From Lathyrus oleraceus (taxonomy: Eukaryota; Streptophyta; Magnoliopsida; Fabales; Fabaceae), in the NCBI RefSeq assembly GCF_024323335.1, contig NC_066581.1, forward strand, positions 442,085,816 to 442,149,815: a stretch of 64,000 nt of DNA, read 5' to 3'. Of the stretch, positions 46,866 through 58,988 are shown piece after piece. How positions within the stretch are numbered: position 1 is the stretch's first letter; the number at the start of each line of letters is the position of its first letter. The notes under the pieces are model-generated. The model ran no database searches. It worked only from the letters and a program-made list of their open reading frames with translations, and was not told the DNA's origin. The position numbers and the translations under genes are program-made.

Positions 46866-48247
46866 TGAAGGAGAATTGCGACCCAAAGCGCAGCGGAAAT
46901 TAAAATTTTCTCCTTTAGAGATCCTTACGAATGGTCATGATCAGTGATAGAATATTTACCTCTTGTGACGGTTGAAACCTTTGGTGCAGATCTCTTGCAA
47001 CGATCAAAACCCTTTGATGCAGATCCACGAAACGATCACGAACGTTGAACGATGACAACGTCTCTACTCAGTCCACACGAACGGATTCCTTCAATCTCAG
47101 TGCTAGCTGGTACGAATGAAGGCTTTGAGTGAGAGAGAGAGGGAGTGATAGAAAACGAAAATAATGCAACCGCAAATTTTGCTTCTGCACAAGGGTTCTA
47201 TTTATAGAACCACTTGTGTGGACTTCAAGCTAAAAGCCCACTTAAGTGTATTTTGGCCCATATCTTATAATATGCCCAAAATCACTTAAGCCCATGGTAT
47301 CTTACCATATTTCGTATTCTACTCAAGTACACCGTACCTTACGATGTTCCATAACTCACTTAAGGGCACCGTACCTTACGGTATTCCTTAGTTACTCTAT
47401 CTCTCATTAATCCGTCCTTTGTGTGTGACCCTGTAGGTTTTCGTGACGTTGGCAATTATATTAAATCACGTATTTAACATAATAAACAGTGAGAGGTATC
47501 TAGCAACACATCACTGCTACCCAAGACACGAAAATGTCATGTGATCTGACAAAACCTTCTGTGATAATACTTATGTGTATAATTACCCTTTTGCCCTTAT
47601 GTCTATATTGAACACAAGGCATAGACCGTGTCATCCTTGTCCAGTTCAATATTGGGCCCATAGACATTTATCCTGTTATGCAGGATGGGCAAATTCCATC
47701 TAGGTCACTCATGTCCCTCAGCATGCTTTGTGGAGTACCCATCAACTGCCTTTATGGTTATCCAGTTACGGATAACGTTGGATCAGCAATAAAGCACTCG
47801 ACTCTACATCTAGGATCCATAGTGGTTTCAGGTCGAAGAGTGGAATACACTATTATCACCATGAGAATAACTTATGACACCTTGCATAACTTTCTATATA
47901 GTATTCTCATAGCGGGTCAATCCGGTATAAATATTACTCCTAATATTCATACCTATGTTTAAGACTTGATAACTCTTTATCCATGATCCATGAGATGTGA
48001 TCATCAGTCTACAAACATAATAGTCTTAATGCTTTAATGTTATCCCACTTCACACTAAAGCTCGACTACGGATACTTTAGGAATAATGTCCTTATGTTTA
48101 ATGTGTTCTCATGATTAAGTCACACTTAATACATTAAACGAACTATCTATTCCAGGGACTTTATTAATCAACCATAATAAAGAGAATGCCTTTTTATTAT
48201 TCGATACAAGTACCAAAATGTATTGGCCTCTAGGGCTTACACCAACA
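46866..48247 (-). repeat. copia C 5' LTR, complete
   Basis: 1382 bases, TG to CA. It contains a 94-codon open frame (47678-47962) that is identical in the other LTR only because the LTRs are. Confidence 0.92.
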
Positions 48248-48252
48248 CAAAC
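48248..48252. repeat. TSD of copia C, right copy
   Basis: CAAAC, identical to 41187-41191. Confidence 0.9.
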
Positions 48253-51014
48253 TAATAGGGAGACTAAGACTCGAGCCTAATAGTTGTCATGCCATCAAAT
48301 ATCCCTAAGTTGAGGTCTCTAACAAGAATCCTACTTCCTCAGAAATCAATCACAACTCCTACAGAAATGGAGATGAGAAGAGGAAAGCAGATAAACACAC
48401 CAGCACAAGTGAACAAGCATCACACACTATATCCATACAAGAGGCCCAAACAATGGGTAGGCTTTAGTCAAGAGGGGTCATATCAACCTCGACAAACAAG
48501 CCAAACTGTAATGGGTTATCTGTAGCTCTTAACCACTGACATTGAACGTTAGGGTGAAGCTGATCAAAATGGTAATGAGGATGAGAACTCATGCTCTTAA
48601 CCCTGGCCAGGGTGAGCTCATGACACAGAAAGCATGGGGATCCAGAAAGAGAGACCCTATTCCACTTGACATACACAGGACAAAGACCTTGGGTACATGT
48701 TCAGAAGCATCAGCACGTAGTGCGAGCATAAAGAACGACTCACTGAATAATGGGGGATTGGCTACTAATCCCTTTTATCCGTCAATTGCCTCTACTCTTG
48801 GAGGTCTTATCAAATGTCACATGCCTCATTTTGGAGGTCTTTGGCACAATTGTAAACAAACACAAACAGAGCCTCTGAAGGAGGACTTGCCAGCCAAATG
48901 CTTGCCAAAAAGGTGACAGGACTTCCAGACTACATGAAGTAAGGAGATAACTACCTAAGTGGTGTATCAACCATAATCCAAAGCTCAAGCAAGAGCTAAA
49001 AGCAAGCAACTAAGGTACCTATACAAAAACTAAACAGTTAATATTTCAATCAGAAAACCAACAGACAAACAGTGAAACCATTCACAGTTACACAACTCAA
49101 TGAACAATGCTCAAGCACTCAAATGAACTCAAGAGCTCAAGCACATCAATTAGATCCTACAAAACAAACACAAATTAGAACTCAAATCATTTGCATCTCA
49201 CAAAGTGAGAACAAATCAACCATCAATGCTAAACGTCCAAACCTGAAACACAAAGCACAGTTAGTTTATGTACAAAACACTAGTACAAAGACTAAGTTCA
49301 AAACCAAACCAAATGATCAAAACAGAACTCAATCTTTTACATAATGCACATTCAAACAATCCACAAAATGTCCTTAAAAGGACCAGCATCAAATCACTAA
49401 GCAAGTATCACAAATGATCCATGTAATGCAATGACCAAACAATGTACACAAATGAACTCCCAACTTAAAAAATTCAAATCAAATCAGAAATGCATGCAAT
49501 GACTTTGAGATTTTTCACACGAGTTCCTCATGTCATGAATAACCAACATGCAAAAAACCAAATCCAGAAAGGTTCAAATGATTGGTGAACAAAAATACAC
49601 AAATGTAATGCAAATAATGTGACACAAATTGTCACATACATCTTCATGTGTCAAAAACAATGATAGCATATGAGAAAAATTCCAAACCAGTTATCAAAAG
49701 TTCACATCATGTATGAATATCAAGAATGCAAAAAATCAGATCAATTGGCTCAAAGATAAAGATTTCACAAAGCATTGAATGCAACATATCAAAATAGCAT
49801 GGCATGGATCAAAAAATTCACACATTAAAAATCCGACATCAACATTTCATGAAAATAATACTAAAACAAACTAGACATCAAAACAAATCTATGAAAAAAA
49901 ATTGGAGTTAATTTGGATCATTTTTCTATTTTTTATGCATTTTACAAAATAAGCAAAAACAATTGAATTATTAAATGAAATGGAGGGAAATAATTTGATT
50001 AATCCAGAATTAATCATAACCACATGATCTAGCGCGCAAAAGCAATTAAACGGTCCATATTTAAACATCAAAACGCACAACTTCATTAATTGAGTCAGCA
50101 ACACACATCATCAGTCAACACACACATGGCATGGTCAAACAAATCAGAACCAAACATTCACACACATAAGCGCCTACATGGAAGACAACTCAGCTAAATG
50201 AAACGATGCGTTTCATTAAATGATTTGGCACGCACACTCAGTGTTCAACTGTACGCATGGCATAGTCAAACAAATCCTGGCCAATCGCTTATCCAAGCAA
50301 GCATACACGTGGATCCAGCAAGGCAAAACCCCAGCAATTACAGAGACGCCGGAGCTAAGCTCCGGTACTCTTCTCAGGCGAGCTAGACGGTGGCGCCGCC
50401 GTGGAAAAATGCAGAAATGAACAAAATCTATATCAATCGAATCATCTTTCAATAAGGAATCCAAATATGCTAATGGATCAACCTAATTCCTCCTAACTTT
50501 TCCAGATCGAACACAAACATATTTGAGATCCAAACTTCAAGTTCATCATACATGCTCAATATTCATCCATTTTCAAATCTAATCATATCTACATGATCCA
50601 TGCAACATGAACTACACATCTATGTACATAAAACAGCAAAAAGAGAGGACGAAAATTTGGTCACCTTGAAATGGAAGCTTCTGAAATCGTATCCTCAAGC
50701 TCTCATATGCTCCAGATCATCTCCTCTATCCTTGCCTTAAAGCTTTATGCAAGAAGCAATGCTTGAAACCTTCTGAATTCGCCTCAATTTCCAAGTTCCA
50801 TCTTCATGCTCATGTACATGAACTGCTCGAATTCTGGATCAATTGATCAAAACAATGGTTAATTCTTGCTCAGAATTGCATGAGGATCAAGAATCTACAA
50901 AAATATTTGGTGTTTGTGTGGAGAAATTGAAGAATCGAAGAGAGAGAAAATTTGGAGAATTTCTTGAATTTTGATCTCAAAAGTTAGTTATGGTGGTTAT
51001 GGCTAGGGTTTCTG

Positions 51015-51022
51015 TATTTATA
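51015..51022 (-). promoter_or_regulatory. putative TATA box, Ogre2 3' LTR
   Basis: TATAAATA on the minus strand, followed by CAGAAACCCTAGCC, a plausible start region. The same box is at 60004-60011. Confidence 0.55.
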
Positions 51023-52275
51023 CTTCATGCTAATCACCATGCTAATCATATTTTCCCTTGGCTAATCATGATTAATGAGATACGAAGTGATTTGAAAAAA
51101 TGAAAAATGAGCTCATTATAGCCATGCTACACGTGAGACATCCCATGCAAGGCTTGAATTCACTCAAAATCATCCAATGGTCATGATGGAATGGTTAATT
51201 TGCTTGTATCATAAGTCAAATTTGAATTATGGAAATTCCCTCCAAAATGAACACATGAGAAATGATGAGCATACACACTTTTCCCATGCATGGCAAAGGC
51301 TATTTTGAGATGTCTTGATCAAGAGAAACATTTTGCAAAAATAATGGACCAAATTGGAGCATTGCATCAAAAGTTATGCCACTTTGAATTTCCATGCACA
51401 CCTTGTGATCAAATGACCATAACTTCTCAAACATTCATCATATGGGTATGAATTAGGACTTTTTCGAAAAGGGAGACAAAGATCTACAACTTTCATGTTC
51501 ACCAAAAATCGATTTGAAACGTCTTTGATCTTGAAAAGTCAAGTTGAATATGGACCAAAAACTTGCCAAATTTGGAAACTTTGAATTACAGGTCACTTTC
51601 CATTTTTAGTAACTTTTGCCATGACCTTTGAATCTTCCAGATGAATGTTTAAAATGATGAATGAACCTCTTTTGAACATGATTGAGGTGTCTCAACTCAT
51701 TTCCCCATCTCATAGCCCTCAGTTGACTGTACAATTGACTTTTTAGTCCTCAGATGACCTTGAAATGCCTTGATCCACTTGAGCCTCTACCACTTGGGGA
51801 AATTCCTCAAAAATGAAACCCTAGCTCATGTAAGCTCCTCATAACAATCATGTGATCCTCATCCTCAACAAATACCTCATCTCTTTGAGAAACCCTAGTT
51901 GGAAGAATAACATTGATTAGGGTTGACTAGAGGTCACAACCCTAATTCAGAGGAACTTGAGGAAGAACTCTGAAACCCTTGATGATGATAGAACCATGAT
52001 GATTGTAATATATCCTTGCAAATAAGATGATACTCAAGACCTTTGAAGAATCAAGAAACCCTAATGAAAAGCAAACCCTCAGATGGTTGATCATCAATTC
52101 ATAGAGACCCTCAGGCTTGAATCATGTAACTTCTCCATCTTTTTGAAAAGACTTTGGAGGATGATCTTCTTATCTTCATATGAGATGCAAAATGCAATGT
52201 CTAATGCTCTAAAATATGAAATGCAATGTGTCAAACTAGTCTCAAGAAGAGGAGGGCAAATTTTGAGGTGTTACA

Positions 52276-52293
52276 ACTGCCCCTATTCAATCC
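52276..52293 (-). other. Ogre2 polypurine tract
   Basis: GAATAGGGGCAGT on the minus strand, abutting TGTAACACC. It shares ATAGGGGCA with Ogre1. Confidence 0.75.
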
Positions 52294-52469
52294 ACTGTGA
52301 ACTTGTCGATATGAACAACCTCGGCTTTCAGATGATCAGGGTGAAGAGTGGTTGAATACAAAGAACAAACGAACAATTTACGCTCCGCCGGGAATTAAGT
52401 AACAATGCCTGTCAGAATCGACAAAGAGGTGGTCTTGAAAGAAGAATCTGTCTGGTACGGTGAGAGTCG

Positions 52470-53050
52470 GTCTGAATACCGTAACAAAATGTTAACCTGG
52501 ATACCAAAATAAATGGTACACAAAAATAACCATGGCCTGAACGCCACTCATCAGTCTGAATACTGGAAATGACTTCGATATGAGCATCGGAAGATATGAG
52601 ATTATTAATATCGGTCTGAACACCGAGAGACTGGCCTGAATGCCACTTCGGTCTGAATACCGGAAAATTGGCCTGAATGCCACTTCGGTCTGAATACCGG
52701 AAACCTGGCCTGAATGCCACTTCGGCCTGAATACCGGAAAATTGAGATTATTAATATCGGTCTGAACACCGAGAGACTGGCCTGAATGCCACTTCGGTCT
52801 GAATACCGGAAACTTGGCCTGAATGCCACTTCGGTCTGAATACCGGAAAATTGGCCTGAATGCCACAAGTTGCATCGACCTGAATGTCGGAAAACCTCTT
52901 CGATCTGAACATCGAAAAACTGGCCTGAATGCCACTTCGGTCTGAATACCAGAAAGCTGGCTTGAATGCCACTTCGGTCTGAATACCGGAAACCTGGCCT
53001 GAATGCCACTTCGGTCTGAATACCGAAAAATTGGCCTGAATGCCACTTCT
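52470..53050 (-). repeat. Ogre2 3' UTR hairpin array (CTGAAY loops)
   Basis: Alternating units with a CTGAAT or CTGAAC loop between variable but complementary arms: TGGC/GCCA (52533-52546 and many more), CAGT/ACTG (52552-52565), TCGGT/ACCGA (52611-52626), TTCGGT/ACCGGA (52647-52664), CGAC/GTCG (52876-52889), TTCGAT/ATCGAA (52899-52916). Pairs of units form a near-tandem period of about 37 bases. Open frames across it repeat with the array and are not genes. Confidence 0.88.
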
Positions 53051-54524
53051 GTTGGGGATTTTCTCCTTGTTGTTATTATTTTTGCTTTTCTTGGACCCCC
53101 AAAACTTCTTTGATTCTTACTGTCAAACAATGAACCCCGTTCTCCATTTGAACCCCGTTCTCCAGAAGACACTCTGCGTCTCCTTTTCTCCTGATGGACC
53201 CCGATCTCTGCGCTGATCGCGTAACATTCTTCAATCTTGACTTCCCTTTCCGAACGACGAAATTTTTTCCCCCAATATCGCACTACTGGGGAATACTGTG
53301 GATTCAAAATCACGATGCCAAACTCCTTAGAGTAACATCTTCACCAACCAGTTAAACCAATTCTCAAACGGTAACCACGACTTGAGACTAGTTATGCTTT
53401 ATAAGCGTATGTTTGAATTTTTCAATGGCGTAATGCTCCATAACCATGGAAATGCTACGCAATTTGGGAGGATGCAATGCAATATGATTCTCTAAATGAC
53501 GAATGCATAAAAAGTATCCCCCTCAGGGGACGGCACAAGTAACTCTGTTGAGGAACTTGATATCACTCCAATCTCCAACCCTGCTTGGGATAACACTACT
53601 GCTGGGGAAAGAGGAACCCTTACTGGGGACGATCTCCACTGAACTCGATCCGCTTGGGGACTTCACTGGGGAAAAACTACCAACGCACACCCCTGCCGGG
53701 GGAACAACAACCTTCAGACCTGCTGGGGAAATAACAATCTTAACCCTGCTAGGGAAAAACGACATATTTGACACGGAACACCTGTCGACTCGTCGAACAC
53801 TGGCATTCACCATCTAACCATAGTGTCAATTTTCCACTTCTTCAGACTTTGAAGAGTCTTCTTGATTAACCCTCTAGGATCGTCGCAATTCTTTCGCCGT
53901 CTTTACACCATTCCTCAACTCCTTGTCCCCGATTGGACCTCAAAAGAATCTTCAGTCCAAAAGAAACGCTTCATACCACAACCTGCAAGTGAGTGAAAAT
54001 AAACCAACAACACCTGCAAAAGAGATCGTTAGATAAAACGTGCCCCAGGCGTGCCAAAATTTCAACACCTAGGTCACTCAACCTTTCGAATAAGATTTCA
54101 GGTTTCAATCCCATAAACATGCATTGGAAGAGACACCTATGTCTCAAAATGCAAAGATTCTTTATCAAAATAAACGGATGTTTTTGCAATCAAAGCGGTA
54201 ATGAAAACAAAAACAAAATTATTTGACTGAATATGCATTTATTGATTGAAAAAGGTGGCTCGTAACTGAGCAATACACAGGAAGCAATCCCTGAAAAGAG
54301 GTAATTACGCACAAAAGGAAAATCTATCCTATTGGCAATGTAAAACTGTGATCTCATCGAGTTCCAACCCGGTTACAACCCATATGTCCTCAAGACTCTC
54401 CGCGCTTTCTGCCTTCTGAAACAAGACGCTTCCGACCGATCTCCGCCGGGGATTATCCTCTTGTCTTAACCAAAGTACAAACGATCATGCTAGACGCAGT
54501 TGTTCGTTTCATTCCCTCTTTTTC
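53051..54524 (-). repeat. Ogre2 3' UTR with PBS-like microrepeats
   Basis: Non-coding. Between about 53570 and 53770 the plus strand repeats CTGCTGGGGA-type words (CTGCTTGGGA, CTGCTGGGGA, CCGCTTGGGGA, CTGCCGGGGGA, CTGCTAGGGA), and CTCCGCCGGGGA lies near 54441. The equivalent words in Ogre1 match its PBS on the opposite strand. No gene seen. Confidence 0.6.
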
Positions 54525-54722
54525 CTGGACCGCCCTTTCGGGTTTTCAGTCGTCAGGGATACCCTTTTTTGCCAAAGCCGCCCTGTGAGGTTTTCGACTT
54601 GCCGGGTGTACAATTTTTTCCTTTTTATCCCTAATTTTTGCCCGAACCTTTTTCTTCATTTTTTGGTTCGCCGGGATGCCCATTTTTGCCTGGACTATTT
54701 TATTCTTTCCGTCCAGCAGGTC
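54525..54722 (-). repeat. Ogre2 pol-proximal hairpin array
   Basis: Units with the TTTTTGCC lead and variable arms: CGAACC/GGTTCG (54643-54670) and CTGGAC/GTCCAG (54690-54716). Two further units with the GCCCTTTCGGGTTTT core have decayed arms. Same module as 15775-15950. Confidence 0.72.
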
Positions 54723-54724
54723 TC

Positions 54725-57700
54725 TTATACGAAGTATTTTTTAACTGCGTCCGCATTCACAAGGGATGAAAAATCCTCACCATCCATGGTTGTCAACAAC
54801 AAGGCTCCGCCAGAGAAAACCTTATTGACCACGAATGGACCCTCATAATTGGGTGTCCACTTGCCCCGACGATCGTTCTGAGGAGGAAGGATCCTTTTCA
54901 ACACCATATCTCCCACATGGTACACACGAGGTCGCACCTTTCGGTCAAAAGCACGCTTCATTCGCTGCTGGTACAACTACCCATGACAAATGGCTGCCAA
55001 CCTCTTTTACTCAATCAAGCTCAACTCTTCATACCGAGTCCTTATCCACTCAGCCTCTTCCAATTTCACATCCATCAGGACTCTCAATGACGGAATCTGG
55101 ACCTCAACTGGCAGCACAACTTCCATCCTATACACAAGCGAGAAAGGTGTTGCCCCAGTAGATGTACGCACCAAGGTTAAATACCCGTGCAATGCAAACG
55201 GCAACATCTCGTGCCAATCCTTATAGGTCACGACCATTTTCTGCACAATCTTCTTAATATTCTTATTAGTCGCCTCGACCGCCCCATTCATCTTTGGACG
55301 ATAAGGAGAAGAATTGTGATGCTCAATCTTGAACTCCTGGCACAGTTCTGCCATCATCTTGTTGTTGAGATTAGAACCATTATCAGTGATGATTCTTTCG
55401 GGAACCCCATATCTGCAAATAATGTCTCTTTTCAGGAACCTGGCTACGACCTGTTTCGTCACGTTTGCATAAGACGCCGCTTCCACCCACTTGGTGAAGT
55501 AATCGATAGCCACTAATATGAACCGGTGCCCATTCGAAGCTGTAGGTTCGATCTTTCCGATCATATCAATACCCCACATGGAAAACGGCCATGGAGACGA
55601 CATCAAACTCAACGGGTTTGGAGGCACGTGCACCTTGTCAGCATAAATCTGGCATTTATGACATTTCCGCACGAAGTTGAAACACTGAGCCTCCATTGTC
55701 ATCCAATAATATCCAGCCCTTAGCAACTTTTTCACCATCGCATTCCCACTAGCGTGGGTACCAAACGACCCCTCGTGCACCTCTTTCATCAATTGGCTTG
55801 CTTCTTTGTCATCGACACATCTGAGCAAAACCCAATCAAAATTCCTCTTGTACAAAACTCCATCTTTGTTCAGATAGAACACCATGGCCAATCTCCTCAG
55901 AGTCTTTCGGTCCTTCTTTGGCGCTCCCTCAGGATACTCTTGGGTTTCCAGATAACGCTTGATGTCATAATACCACGGCTTTTCATCATCAGGCACTGTC
56001 TCGATAGCAAACATATAAGCCGGTCTATCCAGTCGTCCGACCTCAACACTAGGGAATTAATTCCACCATTGCACTTTAATCAAGGTGGCCAGAGTAGCCA
56101 AAACATCTGCTAAAGGATTTTCCTCTCTCGGCACATGGTGTAATTCCACCTTGGTGAAGAGCATCAACAACCTCCTCGTATAATCCCGGTATGGAATTAA
56201 GTGAGATTGATGTGTAAGCCATTTCCCATTAACCTGGTTCACAACCAAAGTTGAATCTCCATAGATAATAAGGTTTTTGATCCGCAAATCAATCGCCTCT
56301 TCGACCCCCAAGATACAAGCTTCGTATTCAGCTACATTGTTGGTGCATTCAAACGTTAGCCGGGCAGCAAAAGGAATGTGGGATCCCTTCGGCGTAACCA
56401 AAACAACACCAACTCCGCTACCATTCACGTTAACGGCCCCATCAAACATCAGAATCCATTCGGATTCAGGGTCAGGCCCCTCCTCCGGGATCGGTTCCTC
56501 ATAATCTTTCGACTTGAGAAACATGATGTCCTCATCAGGGAACTCAAACTTCATCGGTTGATAATCCTCAATGGGTTGTTGGGCGAGGTAATCAGACAAT
56601 ACACTCCCCTTTATTGCTTTTTGAGAGGTGTACTGGATATCATATTCAGTCAAAATCATTTGCCATCTCACAACCCGTCCGGTCAATGCTGGCTTCTCAA
56701 AAATATACTTGATCGGATCCCTCTTGGAAATCAACAAAGTGGTATGAACCAACATGTACTATCTCAGTCGGCGAGCAGCCCATGCCAAAGCACAACAAGT
56801 TTTCTCGAGCAGTGAATATCTTGTTTCACAGTCGGTAAACTTTTTGCTAAGGTAGTAAATTTGATGCTCTTTTCAACCAGACTCGTCATGTTGCCCCAGT
56901 ACACACCCCATAGACCCCTAAAGGACTGTCAAGTACAGGATTAACGGTCGTCCTTCCACAGGAGGCATCAGAATCGGAGGCTCCTGCAAATATTCTTTTA
57001 TTTTTTCAAATGCCTCTTGGCAATCATCATTCCACCTGACCGTTTGATCTTTTCTCAACAACTTGAATATGGGTTTATACGTGGCTGTTAGATGAGATAT
57101 GAACCGTGAAATGTAGTTCAATCTAACTAAGAAACCACGAACCTCCTTCTCTGTTCTCGGTTCAGGCATTTCTTGTATCGCTTTTACTTTAGCAGGATCA
57201 ACCTCGATTCCTCTTTCGCTTACAATACACCCCAGCAACTTACCAGACCGCACTCCGAAAGTGCACTTATTCGGATTCAACCTCAATTTGAATTGTCTCA
57301 ACCGGTCAAACAATTTGGCCAAGTCTACCAAATGCCCCTCTTCTGTTTGGGATTTCGCTATCATGTCATCAACATAGCATTCGATCTCATGATGAATCAT
57401 ATCATGAAACAAAGTCACCATGGCTCTTTGATACGTGGCACCGGCATTCTTGAGACCGAATGGCATCACCTTATAGCAAAAAGTGCCCCATGGTGTGATG
57501 AACGTTGTCTTCTCCATATCATATGGCGACATTTTAATTTGATTATAGCTAGAAAAGCCATCCATGAAGGAAAACACCGAGAATTGAGCTGTATTATCTA
57601 CCAACACATCGATGTGAGGTAATGGGAAATCATCCTTCGGGCTAGCTCTGTTCAAATCCCGGTAGTCCATACACATCCTCACCTTTCCATCCTTCTTCGG

Positions 57701-58205
57701 CACCGGCACAATGTTCGCGACCCAAGGCGGATAATTAGTGACAGCTAGGAAACCAGCATCCAACTGCTTTTGTACCTCCTCTTTGATTTTCATGGCCATC
57801 TCGGGTCGAGTTCTGCGCAACTTCTACTTCACTGGAGGACAATCTTCTCTCAATGGCAACTTGTGTACAACGATATCGGTATCCAACCCTGGCATATCCT
57901 GATAAGACCAGGCGAAGATATCAACATACTCTTTCAACAATGCTACCATTTTGCTCTTGACATTCACCTCCAAAGCGGCCCCAATTTTTACTTCCTTTCT
58001 GACCTCCTCGGTACCCAGATTAACCATTTCGACTTGATCCTCGTGCGGTTGAATCACCTTCTACTCTTGTTTCAATAACCTGGCTAATTCTTCCGACAGT
58101 TCACAATCTTCTTCGCCTTCTTCTTCGGCATGATAGATCGGGTTGTCGAAGTCATATGAGGGTGTAACATGATTGTTATCAATGAGATCCGGAGAATAAT
58201 CCCAT
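54725..58205 (-). pseudogene. pol: Ogre2 pol exon 2: RT, RNase H, archaeal RNase H, integrase with eight stops
   Basis: 1160 codons in one frame with no frameshift. After an acidic linker (EEEGEEDCELSEELARLL) come RT (VPVPKKDGKVRMCMDYRDLN, FMDGFSSYNQI, CYVDDMIAKS), RNase H (DPIKYIFEKPALTGRVVRWQ), archaeal-type RNase H (WILMFDGAVNVNGSGVGVVL, VAEYEACILGVEEAI, EENPLADVLATLA) and integrase (CHKCQIYADKVHVPP, FSMWGIDMIGKI, IITDNGSNLNNK, KMNGAVEATNKN, GKWTPNYEGPFVVNK). In-frame stops start at 58061, 57824, 56918, 56873, 56759, 56057, 55007 and 54977. Three of them are TAG where Ogre1 has CAG. The order and lengths match Ogre1. Confidence 0.9.
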
Positions 58206-58486
58206 CTGCATGAATGTTGATTCATGCATTGCTTTAGAATCGGGACGCGACAAGTTAAAAGAAAGAAAAAATGAAAATAAACATTGCCATTTTTATTATA
58301 TATTTTTTTTAACTGTAAAAATAAATGAAAAACAGGGAACATCGCTTTTAATGTGAAAACTTCCGTTTATTACTGATGCAAATATTGCAAAGTGAAACAC
58401 ATGAGGTGGCTCTTACAATGAACCATTACGTTTCGGGCAAAATGTATGGCTTTCATGCAAACAGAATTGAAAAATAGAAATATTAC
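58206..58486 (-). other. Ogre2 gag-pro/pol intron, 281 nt
   Basis: The donor GTAATA overlaps the gag-pro stop codon and the acceptor is TTCATGCAG. Removal joins ..LREE to WDYSPDLIDNN in frame across a split GAA codon. It is equivalent in position to the Ogre1 intron. Confidence 0.7.
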
Positions 58487-58985
58487 TCTTCACGCAGAGT
58501 GACAGTGATGATCTTTTCGGCCTTCCAGTTCTGGATCTCCATCCCTGGTACGCACGGTTTTATCCACGAGTCGAGCTCGCAGTCACTATCAATCTCTTCA
58601 CCCACCGCACAGACGCGATCTGGATCTAGCATTCCAGCACTAGTGAACGTAAACGGCTGACGACGTCCTCTATTCTGTCCAGACGAGCCTTGGCCCGACT
58701 GATAGCCAATCCCAAACCTGTCCTCTTTTGCCGCAATGTCTATCATTCTTCCCCAACCTAGGGTTTCTCCATTTTTCACCACCTCCGCGGCCTGTTTGTA
58801 AGAAGCAATGGATGGCTTCTTCTCTTTCTCAGCAAAAATGGCATTCTCCACCTTAACGGTTTCAAACGCCTGACAAGGTGTTTCAAATATTTCACCGTCC
58901 ATTTCTACATATTTGAACGATGACAATTGGCTGACAAAAATATCCTCCTCCCCACAAACTGTTATGACCTGCCCGTCCCAGACAA
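58487..58985 (-). pseudogene. gag: Ogre2 gag-pro, C-terminal remnant
   Basis: An open frame from the deletion edge (VWDGQVITVCGEEDIFVSQL) through SSFKYVEMDGEIFETPCQAF, a linker with GWGRMIDIAAKEDRFGIGYQ, and the end GMEIQNWKAEKIITVTLREE. The first part is the C-terminal flank of the Ogre protease. Everything upstream (ORF1, gag, protease catalytic Asp) is deleted, with LTR sequence fused directly before it. The apparent start at 58926 is an internal Met, not a true start. Confidence 0.75.
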
Positions 58986-58988
58986 AAA

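Larger units (their letters stand above)
41192..48247 (-). mobile_element. Ty1/copia element 'C', internally deleted
   Basis: LTRs start TGAAGGAG (window order) and the intact copy ends CACCAACA; TSD CAAAC. Minus-strand order: 5' LTR (46866-48247), initiator tRNA-Met PBS, 2-kb leader with palindromes, gag-protease, remnants of integrase, RT and RNase H in copia order, 3' LTR (41192-42555). Integrase before RT identifies the copia superfamily. I count four internal junctions with missing sequence. The LTRs differ by only a handful of bases, so insertion is recent. The 3' LTR has lost its outermost bases and the PPT. Confidence 0.9.
39985..52275 (-). repeat. Ogre2 3' LTR, split by copia C
   Basis: Net 5230 bases (39985-41191 joined to 48253-52275). 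The portion 50000-52275 aligns over its full 2276 bases with 58989-61264. GAGTCGCCACCG lies at 40021-40032 and the TATA box at 51015-51022. Confidence 0.88.

Noticed and set aside
47678..47962. Identical 94-codon frame at 42004-42288 and here
   Set aside because: Lies inside the paired copia C LTRs; identity reflects LTR duplication, not a conserved gene.
48542..48916. A 124-codon plus-strand frame in the Ogre2 LTR
   Set aside because: Antisense within an LTR, no family similarity.
52492..53313. A 273-codon frame with repeated FRYSDRSGIQ / FRPKWHSGQ strings
   Set aside because: Direct translation of the CTGAAY hairpin array. Several frames are open at once, and base-level stem covariation explains the pattern better than a repeat protein.
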